DNA from: Jeotgalibaca ciconiae
GTDB lineage: Bacteria > Bacillota > Bacilli > Lactobacillales > Aerococcaceae
Assembly (NCBI RefSeq): GCF_003955755.1
Contig: NZ_CP034465.1
Span: 248,001 to 312,000, forward strand
DNA length: 64,000 nucleotides
Reading direction: 5' to 3'
The stretch's first letter is position 1, and each line of letters begins with the position of its first letter. A program made the translations under genes and the position numbers. Of the stretch, positions 17,193 to 27,197 are shown in pieces. The notes beneath the pieces are model-generated. The model was not told the origin of the DNA. It worked only from the letters and a program-made list of their open reading frames with translations, and ran no database searches.

Positions 17193-17675
17193 ATGACAAA
17201 AAAAGCTTATTATGCTGCTCCCCTCTTTTCTGAAATGGAGTTGCAATACAACCGGTATTTAACAGATATTATCAAAAAAGCGTTTCCTGCACTAGATATC
17301 TATATCCCCCAAGAACAAGACGATATTAATGATAAAAATGCTTATGCAGATTCCATTATGATTGCGAAATATGATACAGATGCGCTGCTTGCTTCAGATA
17401 TCATGATTGCTGTTTTAGACGGTGCAACGATTGACGTTGGAGTTGCGACAGAAATTGGTGTTGCTTACCAAGCTGGGATTCCAGTTATTGGCCTATATAC
17501 CGACTCACGCCAACAAGGAGCAACGAACGAGAAAAAGCTTGCTGCTCTACAAAATATTGCTGAGTCTCAATTTTCATACGCCAATCTTTACACAATTGGG
17601 CTGATAAAGACAAATGGAGTTGTAGTAAGTGATAAGGAAAACTTACTAAAAAGCATCCATACTTATTTGGATTAA
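17193..17675 (+). CDS. nucleoside 2-deoxyribosyltransferase
   Basis: This enzyme swaps the base of 2'-deoxyribonucleosides for salvage in the cytosol. The 160-residue product has the family features: KAYYAAPLFSEMELQYN at the start, DALLASDIMIAVLDGATIDVGVATEIG with the nucleophilic Glu near its end, and GIPVIGLYTDSR. AAGGAGA lies six bases before the ATG at 17193. It is followed by a strong terminator and so is probably monocistronic. Choice between purine-specific and general types is not clear from sequence. Confidence 0.92.
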   Translation: MTKKAYYAAPLFSEMELQYNRYLTDIIKKAFPALDIYIPQEQDDINDKNAYADSIMIAKYDTDALLASDIMIAVLDGATIDVGVATEIGVAYQAGIPVIGLYTDSRQQGATNEKKLAALQNIAESQFSYANLYTIGLIKTNGVVVSDKENLLKSIHTYLD

Positions 17676-17681
17676 TTACTA

Positions 17682-17716
17682 AAAACCAAAGCTATCGCCT
17701 AGCTTTGGTTTTTTAG
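17682..17716 (+). terminator. intrinsic terminator after the deoxyribosyltransferase gene
   Basis: ACTAAAAACCAAAGCT pairs with AGCTTTGGTTTTTTAG over a short loop, with a T6 run. Confidence 0.85.
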
Positions 17717-17796
17717 CGTTAAAATATTGTTAATTCAATGACAAAAAATGTTATTTTCTATAAAATAAAGTTAAGAACAAATGTAGGAGGATGCTT

Positions 17797-19338
17797 ATGG
17801 ATTCTGAAATAATTGGTTTAATTGATATCGGCTCCAATACGATTCGTTTAGTCATCTTTGAGATCAATAAAGACTATCGCCTCTTCGAGCTTCAAAATAT
17901 TAAAACACCCGCAAGATTATCACAATATTTAAACGATAAAAAAGAAATGTCTCAAGATGGTATTGACGTTCTAATAGAAGTCTTGAAAAATTTTTATGAT
18001 GTAACAAAATTATATCAAGTAGCTCGATTGATGCCTATGGCTACAGCGGCAATTCGACAAGCTAAAAATCAACAAGACATTTTAAAACAAGTTCAAGAAA
18101 AAGTTGGAATCCATATAGAAATTCTTCCAGAAGAAAAAGAAGCTTTCTATGGCAGCTATGCTGTTGCTCATACCACGCAGACAGAAAATAGTGTCACAGT
18201 CGATATTGGCGGCGGGAGTACAGAAATTACGTACTTTAAAAACAAAAAAATCATCAAGTATCACAGTTTCCCTTTTGGGGTCGTTTCATTAAAGCAAATG
18301 TTCTTTAAAGACAAGGAACATAATCATGAAAAAGCAATTGAAAAAATGACTCAATTTGTAAAAGAGCAATTAAAAACTCTCAAGTGGCTAAAAAAACTAC
18401 GGGTACCCGTCACTGCAATCGGCGGTTCCGCCCGCAGTATCGCCAATGTACACCAGCGAACAGTTGACTATCCATTAGGCGGTGTTCACGGATACCGAAT
18501 GTCAGGAAATGACTTGGATGATACATTGTCCCTTTTCAAATCTTTATCAATTTCAGAATTAGAAAACTTGGATGGGTTGAGTCAAGATCGGACCGATATT
18601 ATTATTCCTGCCAACGTTGTCTTCAAATCCCTATTTGAGGAAGTCAAAGCACCTGTATTTATTTTTAGCAACAAAGGTTTAAGAGAAGGTATTATTATTG
18701 AGTACGTCAATAGCAAAACGAATCAAGATGCATTCACAATAAATAATATTGGAACGCAAAGTGTCTATCGTTTAGGCCTTGCTTATCATACTCAAAATAG
18801 TGTGGCTGATTACCGTGGAAATCTGGTCAGTGAATTGTATGAAGAATTATGTGATCATCAGTTCTTTGAAAAAGACGGAAAAATCGCCCGTTTACTGCAA
18901 TACGGCAGTTACCTTTACTATATGGGGGAATACATTGAAAACGGTGCTGGTTCTCAACATACTTTTTATATTATTTCCAACAGTGAGTTAAATGGTCTGA
19001 CTCATAAAGAACGCGTAATCATCGGCTTGCTTGCCAGTTATAAGAATAAGTCATTATTCAATCAATATATAGAACCATTCCATCATTGGTTTACGATTAG
19101 CTACATTGATCAAATTCGATACTTAGGCGGCCTTATTAAATTTGCAAATGCTTTGAACGATTCACATATGAATGTCATAAGAAAAATGGAATTGAAGAAG
19201 AATAATGATGGATATGAACTCCTTTTATATCATAAAGATCCTGTAATCGCTGAAAAATATCGAGCAATGCGCCAAAAGAAACATTTAAACCGCGTCATTC
19301 AAAAAGATCTTACGTTAACCTTTATAGAATTGCCATAA
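17797..19338 (+). CDS. ppx: exopolyphosphatase of the Ppx/GppA family
   Basis: Ppx removes terminal phosphates from polyphosphate, or the gamma-type phosphate of pppGpp. The 513-residue protein has the ASKHA-fold phosphate loops IDIGSNTIRLVIFEI and VDIGGGSTEITYF, the GGVHGYRM segment and a C-terminal helical HD-like region (about 310-500). GTAGGAGG ends six bases before the ATG at 17797; the ATG at 17791 is too close to it. It is followed after 27 bases by ppk, so synthesis and breakdown of polyphosphate are encoded together. Confidence 0.93.
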   Translation: MDSEIIGLIDIGSNTIRLVIFEINKDYRLFELQNIKTPARLSQYLNDKKEMSQDGIDVLIEVLKNFYDVTKLYQVARLMPMATAAIRQAKNQQDILKQVQEKVGIHIEILPEEKEAFYGSYAVAHTTQTENSVTVDIGGGSTEITYFKNKKIIKYHSFPFGVVSLKQMFFKDKEHNHEKAIEKMTQFVKEQLKTLKWLKKLRVPVTAIGGSARSIANVHQRTVDYPLGGVHGYRMSGNDLDDTLSLFKSLSISELENLDGLSQDRTDIIIPANVVFKSLFEEVKAPVFIFSNKGLREGIIIEYVNSKTNQDAFTINNIGTQSVYRLGLAYHTQNSVADYRGNLVSELYEELCDHQFFEKDGKIARLLQYGSYLYYMGEYIENGAGSQHTFYIISNSELNGLTHKERVIIGLLASYKNKSLFNQYIEPFHHWFTISYIDQIRYLGGLIKFANALNDSHMNVIRKMELKKNNDGYELLLYHKDPVIAEKYRAMRQKKHLNRVIQKDLTLTFIELP

Positions 19339-19365
19339 CTTTTATCTGATTGGAGTGTTCATCAA

Positions 19366-21678
19366 ATGATAAAAAATAAGGAAATAAACCTAGCATCACC
19401 TGAATATTATTTTAACCGTGAACTAAGCTGGCTTGATTTTAACCTACGCGTTCTTTTGGAAGCCAAGGATGATCACAATCCTTTGTTAGAGCAATTAAAT
19501 TTTTTATCGATTGGCAGTTCCAATTTGGATGAATTTTTCATGGTACGAGTTGCCGGTCTTCAAGATCAGCTAAAGTTTGGTTTTAATCAACCCGATACCA
19601 AAACTCTCTTAACTCCTGAGCAGCAGCTTATCGCTATCTCGGAAAAAAACCGTCAAAATATCAAACTTCAATATGAATTGTTCGAAAACTTGAAAAGCAA
19701 ATTGAGCAACTATCAGATAACCTCTACAACGCCTGAAGCATTATCAGCTGAAGAGCACAAAGAAATCAGCAGATATTATCATAAAGCAATTTTTCCAATA
19801 CTAACTCCTTTGAGAATCGATGTGTATCATCCATTTCCTCATTTAAATAACAAATTGCTGCACCTTTTTATTAAATTAAAAAATGGGGATAAAAAACATA
19901 GTGCCATCATTCCCATTCCCTCTTTAGTAAGCAGGTACTATGTGATTCGAAATGGAGATGAAAGAAAAATTGTCTTCCTAGAAGATATGATTGCCAATTA
20001 CCTATACACATTGTTTCCTGGCTTTGAAATCGTTGATTACTTTGTTTTTCGGATTACCCGAAATGCTGATTTAGATATTAATGAAGACAGTGCAGTAGAT
20101 CTTTTGTTAGCCATTGAAGATTTCTTGATTCAACGAAAAAAAGGAATGGCTGTGCGTCTGGAAGTAGACCAAAGAAATTCTAAAACGGACTTAACTGGCA
20201 GCATCCAGTTTTTAATGTCTGAGCTTGAGTTAAAAGAACGTGATTATTATGATGTTCATGGTCCCTTGGATTTAACTTTTATATCCAAAATAAGCAGTAC
20301 ATTCAAATCCGACTTTCCAGAACTTGCTTATCATCCGTATGAACCGACCATCCCGAAAGAGTTGGAGAATGAAAATCTCTATTCCGTTGTAGAAACTCAA
20401 GATGTTTTCCTTCACCATCCCTATGATTCTTTCGAATCAATCGTTGACTTTATCAATCAAGCAGCGGACGACAAAGATACGTGGGCAATTAAACAAACTT
20501 TGTATCGTGTTTCAAAAGATTCTCCCATTGTTCTTGCATTGAAGCGAGCAGCAGAAAATGGAATTCAAGTAACGGTTTTATTGGAGCTAAAAGCAAGATT
20601 TGACGAGGAAAATAACCTTCACTGGGCAAAGGAGTTAGAAGAATCCGGCGCAAACGTTCTCTATGGCGTTTCTGATCTAAAAACACACAGCAAAATTACC
20701 CTTGTTGTGAAGAAGAAAAAAGGAAAAATGATTCGCTATGTTCACCTTGGCACTGGGAATTATAATGATCAAACTGCAAAGATCTATGAAGATATGGGAA
20801 TTATCACGACAAATAAAGAAATAGGCGAAGATGCAACGCTATTTTTTAATTATTTAAGTGGGTATTCCGACAATCCTGACTACAGTCGTTTATACGTATC
20901 GCCTAATAATATCCGCCTGTCGTTTTTCGAATACATTGAAAAAGAAATAGAACTGCATAAAAAATATCAAACGGGAAGAATTATTGCCAAAATGAATTCC
21001 CTTACTGATAAAAAAATTATCATGAAACTATATGAAGCTAGTCAGATTGGTGTAAAAATCGATTTAATTATTCGTGGGATTTGTTGCTTAAAACCAGGCG
21101 TGCCAGATGTCAGTGAAAACATTCGTGTTCGAAGCATTGTCGGAAGATTTTTAGAGCACAGTCGAATCTACTACTTTCACCAAAATGGAAAACGACATCT
21201 TTTTCTTTCCTCTGCCGATATGATGACGAGAAATATGGTAAATCGAGTAGAAATTGAGTTTCCTATTCTGGACGAAAGGATTAAAGATGAGATTACCTCT
21301 ATTATTGATGTTTATTTAGCAGATAATGTGAAAGCTCGAGAATTACAAACAGATGGAAGCTATGCATATATCCGCAACGAAAAAGAAGCGATTAATGCCC
21401 AAAATACCTTCATGAATAAAAATAAACGTGAATCTAACGAAGATTCAGCAGAACGAAAAAACGAAATCCCTTCAAAAAAAAGAATAGATAGAAAACCGTT
21501 TGATCAAAACAATCACACGATTTACCCTATTATTTTCCTACTTATTTTTATTGTAGGAGTGATTCTAGCTAGCATATTTGATAGGACGTTTTTAATAATC
21601 GTTGCCTCTATCACACTAATATTTTTCGTTTACCAACACTTTCAATTCAAGCTTCAGGAGAAAAACACGCGAATTTAA
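19366..21678 (+). CDS. ppk: polyphosphate kinase 1 with C-terminal membrane tail
   Basis: PPK1 reversibly transfers the ATP gamma-phosphate onto polyphosphate. The 770-residue product has the N-terminal domain (YFNRELSWLDFNLRVL), the head domain, and both PLD-like catalytic halves with the autophosphorylated His in RYVHLGTGNYND and the second His in RFLEHSRIYYFHQNG. After the usual end at about residue 690 comes a charged, Lys/Glu/Asn-rich linker and two hydrophobic segments (about 715-735 and 740-758), which would anchor the enzyme in the membrane. Most PPK1 proteins lack such a tail. It forms an operon with ppx and ends at a terminator. Confidence 0.95.
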   Translation: MIKNKEINLASPEYYFNRELSWLDFNLRVLLEAKDDHNPLLEQLNFLSIGSSNLDEFFMVRVAGLQDQLKFGFNQPDTKTLLTPEQQLIAISEKNRQNIKLQYELFENLKSKLSNYQITSTTPEALSAEEHKEISRYYHKAIFPILTPLRIDVYHPFPHLNNKLLHLFIKLKNGDKKHSAIIPIPSLVSRYYVIRNGDERKIVFLEDMIANYLYTLFPGFEIVDYFVFRITRNADLDINEDSAVDLLLAIEDFLIQRKKGMAVRLEVDQRNSKTDLTGSIQFLMSELELKERDYYDVHGPLDLTFISKISSTFKSDFPELAYHPYEPTIPKELENENLYSVVETQDVFLHHPYDSFESIVDFINQAADDKDTWAIKQTLYRVSKDSPIVLALKRAAENGIQVTVLLELKARFDEENNLHWAKELEESGANVLYGVSDLKTHSKITLVVKKKKGKMIRYVHLGTGNYNDQTAKIYEDMGIITTNKEIGEDATLFFNYLSGYSDNPDYSRLYVSPNNIRLSFFEYIEKEIELHKKYQTGRIIAKMNSLTDKKIIMKLYEASQIGVKIDLIIRGICCLKPGVPDVSENIRVRSIVGRFLEHSRIYYFHQNGKRHLFLSSADMMTRNMVNRVEIEFPILDERIKDEITSIIDVYLADNVKARELQTDGSYAYIRNEKEAINAQNTFMNKNKRESNEDSAERKNEIPSKKRIDRKPFDQNNHTIYPIIFLLIFIVGVILASIFDRTFLIIVASITLIFFVYQHFQFKLQEKNTRI

Positions 21679-21730
21679 AAAAGCGACTAAACGCGAAATC
21701 ATGTTGTTTCATGTTTAGTTGCCTTTTTTT
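21676..21730. terminator. bidirectional intrinsic terminator
   Basis: AAAAAAGCGACTAAAC and GTTTAGTTGCCTTTTTT form the stem, with one bulge, between the convergent ppk and brnQ genes. Confidence 0.75.
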
Positions 21731-23069
21731 ATTTTCTTTTTTTGGATAATATAAAACCAATTACAAATCCAATTAACGAAGGAATGAACCAGCCCATTCC
21801 GATTTTAAATAATGGAATGAACTCTTTTGCCCACTCCGAAACAAAATCCAAATGAAGCGTTTCTTTTAATTCTTCTGGCAAAGCATGCAAGAAATCTAAC
21901 AATGCAAAGGGCAAAGTGAAAATCGTCGTTACTTGATATACAATCGCTTTATCTTTAAAAAGCGGGTTTAGGATCGTTACAAGGATCAATGTGATCGCTA
22001 GCGGGTACAAGAACATCAACACCGGCAGTGAAAATGAAATAATTTGGCTTAATCCTAGATTTGCCACAACGAAAGAGATACCAGTAAAAATATAGACATA
22101 TTGGTTGTAAGACAGCTTATCTGGAAATATTGTAACAAACATTTCACTAATTGCCGTAATCAGTCCCACAGCTGTTTTAAAACAAGCCACAGTAATAATA
22201 ATAGCTAAGATAACTGCTCCAAAACCACTAAAATAATGGTTCGAAACTTCTGCTAAAGCAGTTCCACCGTTTGCACTGATTGAGAATAATCCTTGGCTTG
22301 TTGTACCGATATAAACCAGGCTTGCATAAATGATTACCATTAAGGCTAGACTGAATACACCAGCAATAATCGTATTACGTGCAATCGAAGACGGCTTGGT
22401 TACACCTAAATTCTGAATAGTTCGGACAACGATAATACCAAAAGCAAGAGATGCCAAAGCATCCATTGTATTATATCCTTCTAGAAAACCTGTAAAGAAA
22501 GCACCTGCCTGATAACTTTCAACAACAGGAACCTCACTAACCTGACCCATCGGTTGAATAATTGAAAATACAATTAAAAGTGCTAAAGAAACAAGAAATA
22601 TCGGGTTCAATATCTTCCCTACCCATGTTAATATCCCCGATGGCCGCAATGAGAACCATAATGAAGCAATAAAAAATAGAATCGAAAAAATAAATAAAAC
22701 CAACTGTAATTGATGTGGTTCCAGGTAAGAGGCAAAAGCAACTTCATAAGAAACTGTTGCAGTTCTTGGTATTGCAAAGAACGGCCCAATTGTTAAATAA
22801 AGTGCAATTGTAAAAAAAGCTCCGTATTTCGGACTGATTTTACTTGCTAGGTCGTACAAGCTTTCTTTTCTTGATAAACCAATTGCTACAATGCCTAAAA
22901 ACGGCAGTCCTACTGCAGTAATAATAAAGCCGATTGTTGCTGACAACATATTCGAACCAGCTAGTTGACCCATTTGAATAGGAAAAATTAAGTTTCCTGC
23001 TCCAAAAAATAAGCCAAACAACATAGATCCAATAAATATATATTCTTTAATCGTTAATTTTTTCTCCAT
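21729..23069 (-). CDS. brnQ: branched-chain amino acid:cation symporter BrnQ
   Basis: This 446-residue, 12-helix membrane carrier takes up leucine, isoleucine and valine with Na+ or H+. Family marks are FGLFFGAGNLIFPIQMGQLAG near the N-terminus, GPFFAIPRTATVSYEVAF, and FFTGFLEGYNTMDALASLAFGIIVV. All are present and the length is normal. GGGGAGT precedes the ATG. It is a single gene. No T-box is seen in the 90 bases upstream. Confidence 0.96.
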   Translation of the reverse strand: MEKKLTIKEYIFIGSMLFGLFFGAGNLIFPIQMGQLAGSNMLSATIGFIITAVGLPFLGIVAIGLSRKESLYDLASKISPKYGAFFTIALYLTIGPFFAIPRTATVSYEVAFASYLEPHQLQLVLFIFSILFFIASLWFSLRPSGILTWVGKILNPIFLVSLALLIVFSIIQPMGQVSEVPVVESYQAGAFFTGFLEGYNTMDALASLAFGIIVVRTIQNLGVTKPSSIARNTIIAGVFSLALMVIIYASLVYIGTTSQGLFSISANGGTALAEVSNHYFSGFGAVILAIIITVACFKTAVGLITAISEMFVTIFPDKLSYNQYVYIFTGISFVVANLGLSQIISFSLPVLMFLYPLAITLILVTILNPLFKDKAIVYQVTTIFTLPFALLDFLHALPEELKETLHLDFVSEWAKEFIPLFKIGMGWFIPSLIGFVIGFILSKKRK

Positions 23070-23200
23070 TTTACTCCCCTGTCTAAATAAATCTACTAGA
23101 AATACTCGATAATTGTATCATCTTTTTTACCTTAGTTCCACAAGTCAGAAAAAATGTTATAATGTTGTTATTGACTACGTTAAATGAAGGGTGTGTTTCC

Positions 23201-24193
23201 TTGAATAAAAAAGACTTATTAATGACCGACTTTACTGTAAAAGGAACATTTCACGATATGGCTCTATATAGTGGCATTCTCTATCTTTGGAAAGATGAAA
23301 CTTCCGTTCAAATGTATCATTGGAAGAAATGGATGAAACAAATTATGCTTTCTGATCTTCCCATTTATCAATATGCATTATCTACTCAGTTCCTGTCTTT
23401 CCATATCCATGAGCTTGAACCTTATTTTATAAAAGAAATTACTTTTCCAGAGCCCGTACGAGACTTTTTCATATTCCGTCATCAACTGTACTATATAACA
23501 AATAAAGGCTTTTTTGTGGTTACTCCTGAAAGTGCTTTACTAAAAAAAGAGCTTCTTTTGGCCGGTGATTTCCAAGCTCTTTCTTTAAGTGAAAAAAACC
23601 GAGTGATCCTAAGTTCAATGGAAGCAGGTGTTTTTGAATACTTTTTAACGAACCAGTACCAACATAGTCAGGATGTAATCCACTGGGACAAGGCGCCCAC
23701 CGCTGATGTATTATGGGATGGACATAATATTCTTCAAAGAAATCTCGAACAAGAACCGTTTCAACTGTTAGAATTTCACTACGAAAAGAACCATCTATTA
23801 TTGACGAAAAAAAGAGAAAAAAATCAATTGTATATTCAAGAAAACTTTACGAACACTTCTTTAAACTTATCAGAAGAAAACAAAAATCCAGTCAGCCTTT
23901 TTGAGTATTTATCAACTTCTGATCCGAGTAACCCTTCTGGAATCTTAACAAAAATCTCTGTCCAACAGTTGCCGGACAAATATTTTCCAAATTCTATTTT
24001 GGATGAAACTATTCTGTATCTTCAAGAGAAAGGAAAAGGACTCTATTTATTATTGGAAGATGAACCTTATTTAATAAAAAAAGATCAGTATGTAAAATTC
24101 CGTACTTTCCATAAATCTCATAAATATCGGAATCATCTCCATCTCTTGTCTTCAGACTCTATTAAATTTTTGATATTCAATAAACAGAGTTAA
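23201..24193 (+). CDS. conserved-looking protein of unknown function
   Basis: This 330-residue soluble protein is rich in aromatic residues and alternating hydrophobic strands (for example FFIFRHQLYYITNKGFFVV), which suggests a beta-propeller-like fold; I do not recognise a family. The TTG at 23201 is chosen over an upstream ATG at 23162 because the likely -10 (TATAAT at 23157-23162) would place the transcript start after that ATG. A GAAGGGTG site stands just upstream. It has no signal peptide or membrane segment. It precedes the ABC-F gene by 81 bases on the same strand. Confidence 0.7.
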   Translation: MNKKDLLMTDFTVKGTFHDMALYSGILYLWKDETSVQMYHWKKWMKQIMLSDLPIYQYALSTQFLSFHIHELEPYFIKEITFPEPVRDFFIFRHQLYYITNKGFFVVTPESALLKKELLLAGDFQALSLSEKNRVILSSMEAGVFEYFLTNQYQHSQDVIHWDKAPTADVLWDGHNILQRNLEQEPFQLLEFHYEKNHLLLTKKREKNQLYIQENFTNTSLNLSEENKNPVSLFEYLSTSDPSNPSGILTKISVQQLPDKYFPNSILDETILYLQEKGKGLYLLLEDEPYLIKKDQYVKFRTFHKSHKYRNHLHLLSSDSIKFLIFNKQS

Positions 24194-24274
24194 TTCTTTC
24201 AAGAAGCTTCCTTTTTGTAAAGAATATGTTAGAATGTGAAAGGAAAATAACAAACGAATTGAGGAATGCCAAAA

Positions 24275-25900
24275 ATGATTACTGTATCAAACGTCAGTCT
24301 ATTATTTTCTGACCGTAAACTTTTTGACAATGTAAACATAAAATTTATACCTGGCAACTGCTATGGTGTAATTGGAGCAAATGGTGCAGGTAAATCTACA
24401 TTCTTGAAAATCCTTTCTGGTGAGGTTCAACCTACTACGGGTGACGTGATTATGGATCCAAACGAACGTCTATCTGTTTTAAACCAGGATCACTACGGCT
24501 TTGAGGAACATCAAGTATTAGACACTGTTATTATGGGAAATGAACGCCTATATGAAGTGCGTCAAGAAAAAGACGCTATTTATATGAAAGAAGAATTTAC
24601 TGATGCGGATGGAATTCGTGCCGGTGAACTGGAAGGCGAATTCGCTGAACTGAATGGCTGGGAAGCAGAAGCAGATGCTGCAAGCTTGTTACAAGGGTTA
24701 GGGATTACAGAGGACTTACACAACAAAAAAATGAGTGAATTAATTGAACCACAAAAAGTGAAGGTTCTTTTAGCTCAGGCTCTATTCGGTCAACCAGATG
24801 TATTACTACTAGACGAACCTACAAACGGTTTGGATAAGCAGTCAATTGAATGGTTGTCAGAATTCTTAATTAATTTCCCGAATACTGTTATTGTTGTATC
24901 CCATGACCGTCACTTCTTGAATACCGTATGTACACATATGGCAGACGTAGACTTTGCTAAGATCAAGCTTTACGCTGGAAACTATGACTTTTGGTTACAA
25001 TCCAGCCAGTTAGCTGCCAAATTAGCAGCTGACCAAAACGCTAAAAAAGAAGAAAAAATCAAGGAATTACAAGAGTTTATTGCTCGCTTTAGCGCGAACG
25101 CGTCTAAATCTAAACAAGCTACATCACGTAAGAAAACACTTGATAAAATTACATTAGATGACATCCAACCTTCATCACGTAAGTATCCATTTGTTGGTTT
25201 TACGCCTGAACGTGAGATTGGAAATGACTTGTTAATTGTTGATGGAATTTCCAAAACAATAGAAGGTGAAAAAGTATTAGATAATATCAGTTTTACTTTG
25301 AATCGCAATGACAAAGTTGCATTTACAAGCCGTCGCGATATCGCAACAACTACTTTATTCCGTATTTTATTAGGTGAACTCGAACCAGATGAAGGTTCTT
25401 TCAAATGGGGAGTAACTACGTCACGAAGCTACTTGCCAAAAGACCATTCTTCTGAGTTTCCAAATCCAGAAATGAATATTCTTGACTGGTTACGTCAATT
25501 TGCTGGTAAAGAAGAAGATGACAACACGTTCTTGCGCAGCTTCTTGGGCCGCATGCTATTTTCAGGAGACGAAGTTATGAAAAAACTTTCTGTTCTTTCT
25601 GGAGGAGAAAAAGTTCGTGTGATTTTATCGAAAATGATGTTATCCAAAGCAAATGTACTTGTTCTTGATGATCCTACAAATCACTTAGACTTGGAATCTA
25701 TTACTGCTTTAAACGATGGATTGATTGCTTTCAAGGGTGCAATGCTCTTCGCTTCTCATGACTACGAGTTTGTTAACACCATTGCAAACCGTATTATTGA
25801 AGTAAGTGCAAATGGCGTTGTTGACCGTTTAGATACAACTTACGAAGAATTTTTAGAAGACAAAAATGTACAGGCACGAGTAGACGCATTGTACAATTAA
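24275..25900 (+). CDS. ABC-F family ATPase (YbiT/YkpA-like)
   Basis: This 541-residue soluble ATPase with two ABC domains and no membrane part belongs to the ABC-F group that acts on the ribosome. NBD1 has Walker A GANGAGKST and Walker B VLLLDEPTN, but its signature region reads LIEPQKVKV. NBD2 has signature LSGGEKVRV and Walker B VLVLDDPTNHLD, but its Walker A position reads SRRDIATTT. The interdomain linker contains NASKSKQATSRKKTLDKI. The start at ATG 24275 is nine bases after GAGGA. Lack of an extended linker argues against an antibiotic resistance type; a translation factor role is the more likely guess. Confidence 0.93.
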   Translation: MITVSNVSLLFSDRKLFDNVNIKFIPGNCYGVIGANGAGKSTFLKILSGEVQPTTGDVIMDPNERLSVLNQDHYGFEEHQVLDTVIMGNERLYEVRQEKDAIYMKEEFTDADGIRAGELEGEFAELNGWEAEADAASLLQGLGITEDLHNKKMSELIEPQKVKVLLAQALFGQPDVLLLDEPTNGLDKQSIEWLSEFLINFPNTVIVVSHDRHFLNTVCTHMADVDFAKIKLYAGNYDFWLQSSQLAAKLAADQNAKKEEKIKELQEFIARFSANASKSKQATSRKKTLDKITLDDIQPSSRKYPFVGFTPEREIGNDLLIVDGISKTIEGEKVLDNISFTLNRNDKVAFTSRRDIATTTLFRILLGELEPDEGSFKWGVTTSRSYLPKDHSSEFPNPEMNILDWLRQFAGKEEDDNTFLRSFLGRMLFSGDEVMKKLSVLSGGEKVRVILSKMMLSKANVLVLDDPTNHLDLESITALNDGLIAFKGAMLFASHDYEFVNTIANRIIEVSANGVVDRLDTTYEEFLEDKNVQARVDALYN

Positions 25901-25914
25901 TTTTAAATAGAAAA

Positions 25915-25953
25915 AGGAAGTTATCAGTTAAGCTGATAGCTTCCTTTTTTATT
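25915..25953. terminator. bidirectional intrinsic terminator
   Basis: AAAAAGGAAGTTATCAG and CTGATAGCTTCCTTTTTT pair over a TTAAG-type loop between two convergent genes. Confidence 0.9.
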
Positions 25954-25988
25954 TTTATAACAGTGTCACTCAAGAATAACTTCGCTAT

Positions 25989-27164
25989 TTAGCGACTTAG
26001 TAGCTTTTTATAAGTTGAATCAATCAAAAATGCACCTAATGGAGCTGTTAATAAGATTGCGACAATCGATATTGCAAGGATTTCTTCTCCAAAAGGCAAT
26101 CCCATCGCTAGGGGAATGCCTCCGATTGCAGCTTGTACCGTTGCTTTTGGTGTATAAGCCAGTATTGTAAATAGTTTTTCTTTCTTTGGAAAGTCGGTTT
26201 TGATAATTGAGAAATAAACTCCTAGCATTCTCACACCTAGCGCTAAGATAATAAGCACAATAGACTTTATACCAACATTTCCTACATAGGAGATATTTAA
26301 ACTTGCTCCTACTAAAACAAAAAGGATGATCTCTGCAACAACCCAAAGTTGATCGTATTTTAATGAGAAACGTTTTGCAAGTAACGGATATTGGTAATGG
26401 ATGGTTGTTCCCATGGCCATAATCGCTAACAGCCCAGATATGGGTATATAGTCTGTCAGTATATTTTCTATTTCCAGCAAAAAAAACGAGATACTTAACA
26501 GAATCGTTATTTTCACAGAATCACGCATGTGAAACATCTTGGAGAAATAAACAAAAATAATCCCTATTACAACTCCTAAAAGTATTCCTAGAATAATAGA
26601 TACTGGGATGCGTAAAAAACTACTAAATTGAATTCCTTCACTAGCAGACAAAGAAGCAAATACAGTAAATAGCACAATCACAAATACATCGTCTAATGAA
26701 GATCCAGAGATAATTAATTGTGGTACAGCATAATTATTGCCATATCCTTCGTCCATTAATTTTAACATTCTCGGCACAACGACTGCTGGTGATATAGCAG
26801 CTAAAACAGATCCTAAAATCATCGCACTCACGGTATCCATTCCAAGTAATAAAGGAGCAAGAATCGTTATCGAAATGATTTCAAAAGTTGCAGGTAAAAA
26901 ACTCATTAATAAGGAAGCACTGCCGACCTTTTTTAAAGATGAAAGCTCCAAGGAAAGACCCGCTCTCGTTAGAATGATGACTAAGGCGATTTGCCTTAAC
27001 TCTCCAGACAGACTCAATATTTCCGAATCAATCCAATTCAGTACGTAAGGTCCTAATAAAATTCCCGTAATAATCATCCCTATCAAACTAGGTAAATGTA
27101 AAGCTCTGAAGACACGGCCTAACAATAATCCCATTAATAACAGCATAGCCATACTTGTTAACAT
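25989..27164 (-). CDS. cation:proton antiporter under a fluoride riboswitch
   Basis: This 391-residue polytopic membrane protein of the monovalent cation:proton antiporter superfamily has about 11-12 hydrophobic segments. SGSSLDDVFVIVLF contains the paired Asp residues of the ion site, and the N-terminal LPSLIGMIITGILLGPYVL is typical of the Na+/H+ exchanger domain. The leader (27198-27293) carries a fluoride riboswitch with a terminator, so expression should rise with fluoride. Antiporters are a known minor class of fluoride-controlled genes, besides crcB and CLC-F channels. The ATG at 27164 follows AAGGAG. No crcB is seen in this window. Confidence 0.9.
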   Translation of the reverse strand: MLTSMAMLLLMGLLLGRVFRALHLPSLIGMIITGILLGPYVLNWIDSEILSLSGELRQIALVIILTRAGLSLELSSLKKVGSASLLMSFLPATFEIISITILAPLLLGMDTVSAMILGSVLAAISPAVVVPRMLKLMDEGYGNNYAVPQLIISGSSLDDVFVIVLFTVFASLSASEGIQFSSFLRIPVSIILGILLGVVIGIIFVYFSKMFHMRDSVKITILLSISFFLLEIENILTDYIPISGLLAIMAMGTTIHYQYPLLAKRFSLKYDQLWVVAEIILFVLVGASLNISYVGNVGIKSIVLIILALGVRMLGVYFSIIKTDFPKKEKLFTILAYTPKATVQAAIGGIPLAMGLPFGEEILAISIVAILLTAPLGAFLIDSTYKKLLSR

Positions 27165-27197
27165 ATTTTACCACTTCTCCTTTTCAAAAAAAAACAC

